This document shows, one piece after another, positions 43,363 to 53,620 of a stretch of 64,000 nt of DNA. The translations under genes and the position numbers were made by a program. A model generated the notes under the pieces. The model had not been told where the DNA came from, ran no database searches, and saw only the letters and a list, made by a program, of their open reading frames with translations. How positions within the stretch are numbered: the stretch's first letter is position 1; every line of letters starts with the position of its first letter. This DNA is from Episyrphus balteatus (Eukaryota; Arthropoda; Insecta; Diptera; Syrphidae): contig NC_079134.1 in NCBI RefSeq assembly GCF_945859705.1, positions 82,056,275-82,120,274 of the forward strand, written 5' to 3'.

Positions 43363-45430
43363 GAGAAGACCCACACAGGATCAAAAGATATGAAGTATTT
43401 ACCCATGTCCAACTAAGGTGTGAATTATATCTCACCCAACGTAATTTTAGTATGGCCGAGTGCCCACCATAACGTGTCTAAACATAAAAGGAAAATCACT
43501 TTGTAGATGAATTTCTTTTCCCTTTATATCTGCGCGAAGGTCCACGGGTTTAAAGTAATTTTATTCTAACAAAATCCATCGGATTCTATCTCACCATTTT
43601 AGAAGGAAAATGGTGATGATTCCGTTCGACGAAAATATTCTTCCTTCAAATTATTAGTTTGGGCCGGTTTGGGCTGGGGACTTTGCGCGTTCTTATAAAA
43701 TAGTTTTTCGCTAACTTTTTACATTGGAATTGACGGAAAAGGGTTGAATGCGTCCACTGAGCTATTGGTGATCATGTTCACCAACGCACGGGATCGCATG
43801 CGATGGCTGTTTCCAACTCGGCGCAAATCTCAGCCAATAGGCGAGAAGTTGCTGAATGTCCGAAAGAGAACACCACCATGCAAAAAGATCTGAGTAGGAT
43901 GGCTATATGCCGTAACCTCATGGATGAGCTTCACCCGCCATTTTTATGGCACTTTTTAAAAGACCACCAAAGGATTGAGAACATAAAAAAAAAGAGCTAG
44001 TGAAAAATTATTTTTGCGATTTTCTTTAAAGTTCGAGTTTTGTGGAAAATTAAATTTTATTTGAAAAAGCCCAGTTGGGGTATAGAGCGATATAGAACAT
44101 TATTCCTAGAAAGGGGAATAATTTTGAAGGAAGAAGTTTTCTAGGAGGAGATCGAAGTACAGGAGATAGAATCCGCTGAAGATAGAAAAGCTAAGTATAA
44201 TTTTGGGTTTTTCTGTGTAATTCTTTTGTTCGAAATTGTTCCATAAAAAGTGAGTTTATTTGTGGCCCAATTGAAGGGTAAAATTTTGATACCGATAGGC
44301 CTTCGCTACCGTTTTAATTTTCCCGATATTGCGGGACCCGTGACCGTTTTTCTTAACCGTTTGACTTTCGGAAATTATCCCTAAGTGATTTTCCTTTGTG
44401 TCCTGCGACACAAAGAATTGTTCTTTTATTATTTTTGGATTTGCTTTAAATTTACTTTCACCTCTATCAATTCAATTATTGGCCACGGCCATTTTAATCA
44501 AAAACTATATTGTCAATTTTGTTTTCGAAAAAATTCTAAGTTTTAGACCAGGTTATCCAAGGTTTCTTAGATTAAAAGAATTCAAACTAAATACTCTATC
44601 TTTTATTTAATTTTATTTGAAGACATTATTTTCAGTACACGGTTTGGTAAACTACCATAAAAGTTTCCTGGCGCCCACTCCCCTTCTTATAGGTACGACC
44701 CTGAACTTGTTTTTTTATATCTAATTTGATTTTAATATACTTTTTATTAAGTACCTATAAAAAGTAGTATATTTGATAGAAAAAATCTCCAACTAAAACA
44801 AACGAACCCACCCCAAAACTGAGCTACGGGTGACAGCACTAATGTGCTGTCAGTTGTAAATCTTTTATTGTAGACTTTTCATTTTTTTTCTCTACCAATC
44901 TTGACTGTCAGTTCTGAAGCACACCGGATTGTGCACATCGTGTTTTGTGTCTTTTTTTATTTTTTATTTAATTCGTTTTGTTTATTTTGTGGGATTCGAA
45001 AATCCTATTGCGTTTTGCAACTAGTAAGTTGCCATCGTAACATTAAAATAATCTACCTAAATTCGCGTGAAAAAGATCTATAACAAACAGCTGATGGAGA
45101 AAGCTTTGCTGTAAACAATATTGAATGTTTGGAATCTGCCGTAGTGACGTCAACCTAAGTTTGCTGTAAGCAATGAAATGATCTGCATACTATATTATTT
45201 TGAAATCCTCTATCTTTACATTTGTATGTTTTATCTCATTCATTTACACAATCTTTACTTTTCATTTAATGTAAAAATATTAAATCATATTTATCTTTTA
45301 TTTTCATATATCTTTCTATTTAAAATAATTCTTTTTTATTTTTCTATTAACTTTGTAACAATATTTTGACAAATATTTTTTATGTTGTTCTCTATATTTT
45401 CTTTCTTTCTTTATTTTATTATTATTCTTT
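43363..45430 (+). other. Unusually long inter-ORF region of element E
   Basis: About 2 kb without a supported gene between ORF1 and ORF2. A perfect 8-bp-stem hairpin GACAGCACTAATGTGCTGTC lies near 44832-44851. The last 250 bases before ORF2 are very T-rich. An insertion into E is likely, but I could not find paired ends or a target duplication. Confidence 0.5.
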
Positions 45431-45991
45431 TTGCTTCTTATGCTTCAAATTTCTTCTCAAACCTTTACAATGGCAAGCGCAAGCGAAGCTAATGATATCA
45501 GGGGTTTCATTGGCAGTAACTTGAATACGAATTTGTACAACATGATTCGCGTTTTAAGGGCCCAAAATAATGGATTAAAGATATGTCATTTAAACGCGCA
45601 AAGTCTGACCAAAAAATTAGGGGAATTTAGATACCTTTTTGTGGAGTCTAAGATAGATATCGTCTCTGTGTCTGAAACGTGGTTTCAACCTGGCATATGC
45701 GATGAGTTTTATAATTTGAAGGGTTTCAAGCTATTCCGAGCCGATAGAAAATTTTCTTCTGGTGGAGGTGCCGCCTTGTACGTGCGTGATGGACTAAACT
45801 GTAAGTTTATATGTAGTTCGGGTGACGATTGTCCTTTGGAATATGTTTTTGTAAGTATCAGATGTAACACTGAGAGTGTTTTGGTCGGTTCGGTCTATAG
45901 ACCTTATAGTCACATAAGCGTTGCAAACTTGGTTACAACCTTAGAATCAGTTTCTTCTTACTATTCTTACATTTCAATTGCAATCTATTGA
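45431..45991 (+). pseudogene. Element E ORF2: APE endonuclease N-terminal part
   Basis: Target-nicking endonuclease. Visible motifs are KICHLNAQSLTKK (Asn), VSVSETWFQPG (Glu), GGGAALYVRDGL and VLVGSVYRPYSH. The frame ends just after SYYSYIS. Comparison with E#2 near 18530 shows that the bases encoding LLCGDFN are missing here and about 15 unrelated bases replace them, so the catalytic Asp/Asn pair is lost. ORF2 may start at this ATG or at the MASASEAND methionine 13 codons downstream. Confidence 0.85.
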
Positions 45992-47253
45992 ATAAACGAT
46001 TATCTGAAAACTTCATTGATATATTTAAAGCACTCAATCTTAGTCCCGTCAACAACTCCACCCCTACTCAATTTACCAAAGATTCAAGCTCTCTTGTAGA
46101 TCTATATCTTGCTAGCGATGTTGACAGAGTTATGCTTTATTCTCAGCTTTTGGCACCTGGTTTTTCTAAGCACGACTTAATTTTTGTGTGTTTGGATATA
46201 GCTAGCCAGGTTAATCAACAAAGTTTTCAATATCGAGACTATAAAAATGTGAACACAACCAATTTGTTGCATGACTTTGGCATCATAGATTGGAATTCGC
46301 TTTACCAAATGCAAAACGTTAATGAACAAGTCTCGTTTTTTCGGCAAAATCTTAATCAACTTTTTGATGTTCATGTTCCCTTAAAAACACGTTTCGTCAA
46401 ACATTCGGCTCCACCTTGGATGAATGCTGACATTTCCGCTCTAATGTTACAACGAGATACTGCTTACAGTCAATGGAGGCATTACAAACTGGAGTACTTC
46501 CATAAATCGTACTGCACACTACGTAATCAAGTTGTCATGATGGTAAGAAATGCAAAAAAAATCTACTACGAACAAAAACTGGGTCATCTTGTTTCTGGCA
46601 AAAAATTATGGAAAAACCTAAGGGAAATAGGTATTGCGAAGACATCTCCGAGGCTAGATGATGACATCGATTGCGATGCTCTCAACAAAAAGTTCACCTC
46701 CACTCCACCCTCCCTAAATAATAATATACCTATTGATCTCTCTATTCAAGAGAAATCAAGCGGTATCATTACCTCTTTCAACTTCATTCGAATACGAGAG
46801 GAGGACTTAGTTGAAGCAGTTATTTCAATCAAATCGAATGCAACAGGTTTCGATCAAATGGAACCGAAGTTTGTAAAATTGTTGCTGCCATATATAATGC
46901 GTTTTATAACTCATATATTTAATACCATTTTAACCACATCTGAGTTTCCATCAGAATGGAAAAAAGCGAAAATTATTCCTATCCCAAAAAAGAAAACGGG
47001 CACTGCCACAGAATTCCGCCCAATAGCCATTCTGCCGTTTCTTTCAAAAGTATTTGAAAAAACCATTCTAAAGCAAATTCAAAATTATCTTTCAACAAAC
47101 AACCTGTTAACAAACTGTCAGTCCGGGTTCCGACGAAACCGCAGCTGCAAATCAGCTCTACTCTTTGTAACTGATGAAATAAGAGCTGCAATGGATAGCG
47201 ATCACATTACATTTCTAACGCTCTTAGACTTCTCAAAAGCTTTTTTTGGGTAA
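45988..47253 (+). pseudogene. Element E ORF2: endonuclease C-terminus and RT fingers/palm
   Basis: Continues the endonuclease (LSPVNNSTPTQFTKDSSSLV, and GFSKHDLIFVCLDI with the catalytic His), then a linker (APPWMNADISALM) and RT: SNATGFDQMEPKFVKLL, WKKAKIIPIPKKK, FRPIAILPFLSKVFEKTI, NCQSGFRRNRSCKSALLF, LLDFSKAF. The frame breaks at 47245 because 37 bases encoding DTVNHSFLCKK in E#2 are deleted, removing part of the palm. Confidence 0.85.
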
Positions 47254-48274
47254 TTACTTTGGGTTTTCCATAGAGTCCTGTAATTTAATTAATTCATACC
47301 TAAGCGGAAGGCAGCAATGCGTGATGGTGAACGGATACTATTCTTCGTTCCTTGATGTTTTAACTGGAGTTCCCCAGGGGTCTATCCTTGGACCAATCCT
47401 TTTCTCACTTTATATAAATGAGTTACCACTTGTTGTTAGAAACTGTCTGATTCATCTATACGCTGATGATGTGCAGCTTTTGATAAGTCGTCGTTTTGAA
47501 GAGAAAAGTGATGCCATTGCACTTATGAATGAGGATCTTCGCTCTATTTCACGTTGGTCTAAGAACAACCACCTTTGTCTTAATCCTGTCAAATGGAAAG
47601 CCCTTCCTATTTACCGCAAAATGTTTGATCTATCTATTTTAAGCTCATTGAAGCTTGAAGATGAAGCTATTGAATATGTCAGCAATGCTAGAAATCTCGG
47701 AATAGTTTTCAATCGCTTGCTTACATGGAACGATCATATTAACAGTGCAATTGGTAAAGTATATGGTAGTCTTCGTGCTCTCCAAGTAACCAGAAGCTTC
47801 GTTCCGACAAAAACCAAATTACTTCTTGCTAAAACTCTCTTGTTGCCAATTATCTTATATGGATGCGAAATTTTTTGCAACCTGGATTCATCCACTAGCC
47901 GCAAATTAAATGTGGCATACAACAACATTGCCCGCTATATTTATAATCTAAGACGCTTTGACCACGTATCTTCCTTTGCGGTGCGAATTTCCGGCTGTAG
48001 CCTAGATAATTTATTAAACTTTCGCTCACTTAGTTATCTACATGAAATCATTCAAATAAAACAACCTGACTATCTACATGGTAAGCTAAATTTCCCTCAT
48101 TGTACAAGGTCCTTTACTTTTATTATACCACGATACAATTATCTTATTACTGAGCGCCAATTCTTTGTTCATGTTATTCGTCTTTGGAACTCCCTGCCTA
48201 TTGCTATGAGAAGTGTTAGAAGCACAAGAAGATTATTTAAATGTTTACTTTTTAACTATTTGGCAAATTATTGA
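47246..48274 (+). pseudogene. Element E ORF2: RT catalytic box to C-terminus
   Basis: Follows the deletion. Reads GNYFGFSIESCNLINSYLS, LTGVPQGSILGPILFSLYIN, HLYADDVQLLISRRFEE (catalytic YADD), NHLCLNPVKWKALPIY, NARNLGIVFNRLLTWNDHI, ILYGCEIF and a C-terminal RSLSYLHEIIQIKQPDYLHG, stopping at 48274. This part is open, and E#2 encodes the same protein with scattered changes. Confidence 0.85.
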
Positions 48275-48556
48275 TAAATTTTATCGATTTTTTATTATTT
48301 TTTTTTTTTTTATGTTTGTAATATTTTCTTTCTTATTTTTTTATCTTTTTTTTTTCTCTCTTCTTCTTCCTAAAAATATGTTTGTAAATAAGTCCACTAC
48401 TATAGTATTATTATTATTTATATATACACTTTACTTAATTCAAATTTCCTTAATATATAATTTAAAGGCTTTCAATTTTTTATAAGACTTATGTCCTACA
48501 TACATTGTAAGCAATTTTGAAATAAATAAATATGAAAATATGAAATATGAAATAAA

Positions 48557-49995
48557 GAGGAGGGGGCCTAAATGACTTCCTTGGGGGACCCCCGAAGTAG
48601 CGAGAAAGAGGGTAGAGTAAGCATTTCTGAAACGCACTCTATAACAACGGTTTTGGAGGTAGGAAGATATCCATTTCAAAAATTTAGGTTCGAAACCAAG
48701 TGCAGTAAGTTTGAAAAGTATTAGGCTGTGGGAAATTTTGTCAAAGGCCTTGCTGAAATCGGTGGAGACAACATCGACCTCCAACCCAGCCTCAAGTGCT
48801 GAAAGGGTAAAAGATACGAATTCAATGAGGTTAGTGGTAGTGGATTTACCCTTGAGAAACCCATGTTGTCTAGGGGATATAAGTGGCTTACAGCGGAAGC
48901 TTATGAGTTCGTGCATTCAAAAATTTTGGGTATATGGGAAAGTTTAGCAATGAGGCGGTAGTTCTTAACGTCATTTTTTGCACATTTTTTGTGAATTGGA
49001 GTTATAAAAGATGATTTCCATACCTGGCACCTGGGGGAATTCTCCTTGAGATAAAGATAACTTAAATATTTGATAAAGCGGGAAAGAGAGAGTATGAGAA
49101 CATTTTTTAAGAAGAATGGCAGGGAGTTTATCTGGTCCTTCAGAGTATTCATCATCAAGTTGATTCAATTTATCTTCGATGAGATTTATTTCGATGAAAT
49201 CTGGGAGAAATGGCCCGAATGAAAAATTTGGCAAATATTTAAAATAAGCTTCATCTGGTTTAAAAGAATCGTCTGTGAAAGATTGTTTGAAAAATGTGGC
49301 AAACAAGTTTGAGATGTGTTGAGCATCGCTTGAAGTTTCGTTGTTAAGGGAAAGAGATGTTGGATATCCATCAGACTTTTTCTTGTAGTTGACGAACTGA
49401 TAGAATGTCTTAGGGTCATTAATGAGGTTGGCTTGGGTTTCAATAAGGTACCGTGTGTAAAGGGAGTTGTAGAGTTCAGTAAAAGCGAGATAAGTTCCGA
49501 GATAGTTAGAATAATCCGCACTTGGTCGAGTACGAAGAAAAGTGTCCCACAACTTATTTCTCTTATTTCGCAGGGAACGTAATCTCTGATTATACCAAAA
49601 AGGAGAAGAAAATGAGTTTTTACGTTGTGTAATTGGGACAAAGAGAGAAATTGCATTATAAATTTCCTCGTACAATGTAGCAGTGGCATCGTTTACAGAT
49701 TGGTTTGCAAAGTTAAAAGGGACTCTACTAAGATATTCGTTTATTTCTCGGAATTTTGCTTTATGAAAGTCGAACGAACGAGTTGAAATGTTTAAGTTCT
49801 GGATAGGACACTCCTGAAACATAGAGAGAAAGAGAGGTGGGTGGTAATTGTCAATGATTGGAAGAGGAAGTGTACAAAGTGATACACTGGAATTGATAGG
49901 GTCTGTTGAGAAAACAAGGTCGAGTTGTCTATCCATATAATTGCAAATACTACTAACCTGGAAAAGGCTAGAGTCAGTCAGTCGATCAATGAAAA
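48557..49995 (-). pseudogene. Element F ORF2: end of endonuclease, linker and RT core
   Basis: Minus strand: CNYMDRQLDLVFS and IDNYHPPLFL (endonuclease end with its His), linker (NSFSSPFWYNQRLRSLRNKR), fingers EGPDKLPAILLKKC, a frameshift near 49020 into WKSSFITPIHKKCAKNDVKN, another near 48915 into ISPRQHGFLKGKSTTTN, palm VVSTDFSKAFDKISH, then SGVPQGSHLGPLLF. It is cut there by E#1. The 5' part of the endonuclease is missing. Confidence 0.85.
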
Positions 49996-50109
49996 GGCAT
50001 TCTTTTGCAGTGGAAGGGTTAGAGGCAGCAAAATGCGATTGATCTTCAGACGCTTAAATACTTTATGGATATATTTAATATTGACTGCACGGGAGGATGT
50101 TGTTACGAA

Positions 50110-51153
50110 TAAGGTGGAGAGTTTTTCGTTGAACAACAAAAGAGATAGCCGGACTTTCAATTGGTGCTTGATCTTCAGGACTACATCCAGGGTGTTTAGG
50201 TGAGGAATTGTTGTTAGTGATTATATCTGATAAAGCTTTATTTTGAGTTGCATTGCAGGCAGGTTGAATAAGGATGGGAGAGGGGGCAATAAGGATGGGA
50301 GAGGGGGCAAGCGCTGTAAGAGAAGAAGAACCTTGATGTTGGAGTTGAAGAAACTCATCGTGGAGTGATAAATTAGATGATGTGGAGGGTATATCGTCAG
50401 ATGGGACATCATGAAGAGATATTGCTTCGTTGAATAATCGGATGCAGGAACATTTGATTTGATTGAAGTTCTCACTGCAGCTATTAATTCATTTACACTT
50501 TCCCTTGTGGTTGTAAGTTCAACGGCAAGACCCGCGATGTATTTAACAGCATCTTCGATCAGTGAGAGATGATTGGCAGGGGGATGGGTTTGACAGGATC
50601 TAGCGGTAACTATGCTTTTGGCGGTTCGATTCAGATCGTCGCGTAACAATTGTATTGGTTTGTCAATGGTTATATTCTTTACCGCGGAAAGAGTTTTATC
50701 TTGGGAGGATTGTAAAGAAGTATCAAGTTCACTGATCGTATCATTAAATGTGGAATTTTGTTTCTTGAGTGCATCAAGCTGTTTATTTAAACTTGTCATT
50801 TTGTTCGATAGGTCAGAAATAGTTTGTTGTGTTTCCGATTGATATTCTTCGATACATTTAATCAATAAGTCAAACTTCATTGCTTGATTAGATATTTTTT
50901 TAAGGCAATCAGAATTGTCACTTCGCAAGGAGTCACTCAAGCATTTGATTGCTACCATTATGTCCGATAGGGAGACTGTTTTGCATTCATCACAATAAAA
51001 AACTAATTTCTTTTTGAAATCATTTAGGTATGTTCATGCTCTTTTTGTAAGGCCGGCACACAAGGGGTGAAAAGAATTACCGCACAAACCGCTACATTTG
51101 ATCAATTCGGCATTGACATCAATTTGACCACAGATTGGATTAGCGCACGACAT
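50110..51153 (-). pseudogene. Element F ORF1 with PHD-type zinc finger
   Basis: Starts MSCANPICGQ with ligands CxxxxC, CSGLCGNSFHPLC and, after a one-base frameshift near 51038, FYCDECKT: a C4HC3 PHD-finger pattern over about 55 residues. Then a coiled coil (QQTISDLSNKMTSLNKQLDA) and a low-complexity Ser/Pro tail that contains a 21-bp direct duplication (50267-50311). A second frameshift lies near 50450. PHD-finger ORF1 proteins are known in some CR1/jockey-type elements; the finger may contact chromatin or RNA. Confidence 0.75.
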
Positions 51154-51438
51154 TGTTTTATTTATTTTTTTTATTTTTGTTTACAAGTGGTTCACTGTTC
51201 AGGTTTTTGGGTTGCACAGAATACAATTACCGAATTGCAAAATTTTGGTGACACAGTTTGTGGTACGCGGTGAAGTTAATGGGTCAAAAGAAAGAGTGGG
51301 TAGGAAATTGGAAAACAGAATTAAATGCAAAATTTGCAGCGTAATCAGAAAACAGGTGAGGTTATATAAAATCGAATTAATTGCTGGAGCGAATTTGGAA
51401 CACGCCCGGGTAGTTTGGTGGTTTAGACAACGTATTTT

Positions 51439-51743
51439 GAACATTTTGAAGTTTTGACTTACATATACAAAAGTCGACTAATTCTAAGAATGGAATTACT
51501 AAAAATATTTGATTATGCAGGTGGCCATGGCACAGAAGAATATCGTAGGTTTGAGACCAACGGTCGGCTCAGAAGTTTTTTCTAAGGCTACAGCCACGTC
51601 CTGAGGGGCTGAGCGACAATCCTGAGCGACGAGGTGGCTACGTCGTGTCCTGAGCGGCAATTTCAAAACCCTACAAGTGCAAAAATATCGATGAGTATTC
51701 GGCTTACACGCAGGAGTCCCATGTTCGATTCCTAGAAGCTTTG
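51439..51743 (+). repeat. Composite-unit blocks W (end) and S, copy 3
   Basis: 51439-51590 matches 29124-29275 including the tRNA-like stretch. 51595-51743 matches block S (CCTGAGCGGC, CAAAACCCTACAAGT, TTCGATTCCTAGAAGCTTTG) without the MITE of copy 2. Confidence 0.75.
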
Positions 51744-51745
51744 TA

Positions 51746-52633
51746 TGGAAGGATGGTAAAGAGTGCGCGGTTGATAAGAGTGCGCAAAGCGATTTTCTAC
51801 GGTTTGAAAGGGAATATAAGACTGAATGCATTTATTTTGTAAAGATCTAAATGAGTTTGATCTGGTGTCGAAATTTCATGCAAATTTGTTTGTAAACAGA
51901 GGTGGTAGTTAGATAAGTTTAAGTTTTTTAGCACTTTTTTTTCCAATTTTTCTTGCCAAACAAATTAAATTAACCTCTGAACAACAAAAAATAGCAATAA
52001 ACAAAGTATGGGACATTGAAAAGTCGACAAAAAGAAACATTTGAGGAACACGTAAGATTGGTCATAAAGTGCATTGTGAAATACATATATATTCTTCGAT
52101 TAAATGTCTGAACGTGTAAGAGTGCGCACCATGATGATGTATAAGAGTGCGTGGGTAATAAGAGCAGTAAATGCTATCCAATGCTTCAAAATAACTGGCA
52201 TTTGTCCATATACCAGCAAACAGCAGCTAGAAAAAGCAATTCCAACCAAAAAGAAACCAAATAGCTACAAGTTTTACAAAAAACAAATGAATGAATGTAA
52301 CTAGAAAATATTGAAATTTTCTCGGAACCATTAACCAAAGACTAAATTGATTGTTCCTCATGCAAGGAGTGATGGGTTGAAAAATACTCTGTTTATTTAA
52401 AGATAGACAGTTTTATTTGCGACTTTTGTGCGAACTTACACCTGTACGCAGCTGCGCACTCTTACAAACTAAGCCGCGCACTCTTACACAATAGTTTGTA
52501 TAAGAGTGCGCAAATGACCTAATGCGGTATTTTGTTTACTAAAAACTATATATAAAAAAAGTAGTTAAAATCTTTTTGTTATTGTTTTATTTCGTGTTTT
52601 GTCTAAAATGCGCACTCTTGTACCACCTTACCC
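51746..52633. mobile_element. pogo-like TA-flanked element with AAGAGTGCGC iterons (888 bp)
   Basis: TA flanks both sides (51744-51745 and 52634-52635); the sister site near 36086 reads TTTGTATATAAAAAC. Ends (AAGGATGGTAAAGAGTGCGC and the inverse of AAGGTGGTACAAGAGTGCGC) are imperfect inverted repeats. AAGAGTGCGC or a near variant occurs eight times: about 51759, 51775, 52118, 52143, 52454(-), 52476(-), 52502 and 52610(-). A transposase remnant is at 52104-52304. Confidence 0.8.
52104..52304 (+). pseudogene. pogo/Tigger-type transposase C-terminal remnant
   Basis: The frame reads AIQCFKITGICPYTSKQQLE, close to the (A)FxxTGIYPxN motif that follows the last catalytic residue in pogo/Tigger transposases, then basic KKKPNSYKFYKKQ. 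The upstream sequence (RVRVRTMMMYKSAW) is encoded by iterons and is not protein-like. The TA target of the host element agrees with this family. Only about 40 codons are informative. Confidence 0.5.
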
Positions 52634-52635
52634 TA

Positions 52636-53087
52636 TATAAAAACTGTAGTACTCTCGCCGATTGAGATTTTGTGTTTGTTTTCCAAACCGGCGACGTAGC
52701 TGCGTTCGCCTAGATTTCGTATGGATTTGCAGAATAAAAAGGGGAAAACAAAAATTTGTTTACAATAATTATTGACCTGGAGCCTGCATCAAAGTTTTTC
52801 GTATATACACTATTTGCAGAGGTCACTACAAAATTCCTATAATTAAAATTTGTTTACTTTTTTTTTGCTTAGATTTTGTTTCTTTTCGTATTCTTTAGAG
52901 GAGAGGGAAGAATTGTTTTACTTCTTTTTGCTTATTTTTTTTGTTTGTTTTCTTATTATTTTTTGTTTATTTTTTTTTTTCTGTTTATGATTTGATTATG
53001 CATGTGTGCTTATGACCTTGTGTCTTTATAGAGTTTTGTTTGTAGGTGTGTATTTCCTTGAAATTTAATTTTGAAACTTTTTCCTTT
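52636..53087 (+). repeat. Composite-unit block U, copy 3 (shortened)
   Basis: CTCTCGCCGATTGAGATTTT, CTGCGTTCGCCTAGATTTCG and TTTAGAGGAGAGGGAAGAAT in the order of copy 2, with a deletion after the ACCGGCG motif and an extra approximately 100 bp (52760-52850). Confidence 0.75.
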
Positions 53088-53318
53088 TTTTGACAGGAGG
53101 ATATCTTCAAAAGACACTTGGCAGTATTCGACACCAAGTAGTGTGGGACTCTTAACCACTAAAACCACCTTTTAATGAGGACCAATCTTGAAATATCGAC
53201 ATCAGATTTTTCTTTCTTAATTTGTAAAATCACTTTGGGAGAAGTTTAAGCTTTTAATATTTTCCCATGCTTTTTAGACCATAAGCTCATGAGGCTTGGT
53301 TCTTCTTAATCTCCGAGC
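53088..53318 (-). mobile_element. 3' fragment of a G-type jockey element
   Basis: The inverse of 26425-26646: ends of ORF2 (HVRRLRRTKPHELMV region) and 3' UTR (AGTGGTTAAGAGTCCCACAC), with its T-run against block U at about 53088. A 5'-truncated insertion of about 230 bp. Confidence 0.8.
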
Positions 53319-53324
53319 CTGGGC

Positions 53325-53620
53325 CTATAGCACCAACCAATTTGCATTTTGCAAATTTGCACTTTAACTTTGCAAATTCTGTTGCACCAAACTCCAATTT
53401 GCAAAGAGGAAATTATTTTTTGAAAAGTAAAACAAAAATTCCTTCTTTGCAAATTTTGTTGCACCAACCGCAAATTTGCAAAGCACAAAGTACTTTTCTG
53501 AAAAGTGCAAAGTCTTGCCAATTTGCAGAGAATTCTTCGATTTCGTTGCACCAACCAAAAAAACTTTGCACTTTCCATATCAAATTCTGCAGAGTTTTGC
53601 AATAATATGCAGAGACAAAA
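53325..53620. repeat. Degenerate TTGCACCAAC / TTTGCAAA repeat
   Basis: (TT)GCACCAA(A/C)C occurs near 53331, 53383, 53460 and 53546, each followed by (AA)TTTGCAAA-type sequence. The open frames across it on both strands are by-products of the repeat. Confidence 0.55.

Larger units (their letters stand above)
41834..48550 (+). mobile_element. CR1-like retrotransposon E, copy 1 (6.7 kb, near full length)
   Basis: AATAAA flanks both sides (41828-41833 and 48551-48556). Removing the element restores the F reading frame ...GPLLFILAIND. It has a 5' UTR (41834-42036), ORF1, a long inter-ORF region and ORF2, and ends AAATAAATAAATATGAAAAT-like repeats. Copy 2 (minus) is at 13780-20390. Confidence 0.9.
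40836..51438 (-). mobile_element. CR1-like retrotransposon F, interrupted by E#1
   Basis: Boundaries come from comparison with the uninterrupted sister at 29120-29136 (AATAAGAACATTTTG). GAA at 40833-40835 and 51439-51441 may be a short duplication. Order on the minus strand: 5' UTR, ORF1 (51153-50110), a joint that removed most of the endonuclease, ORF2 RT (to 48557), E#1, then the rest of RT (41827-40927) and a 3' UTR ending with the hairpin GGGGGTGCTGCCCCC. Confidence 0.85.

Noticed and set aside
44669..44677. LTR retrotransposon primer-binding site (TGGCGCCCA)
   Set aside because: No flanking long terminal repeats, polypurine tract or gag-pol frame; a 9-bp match is weak evidence.
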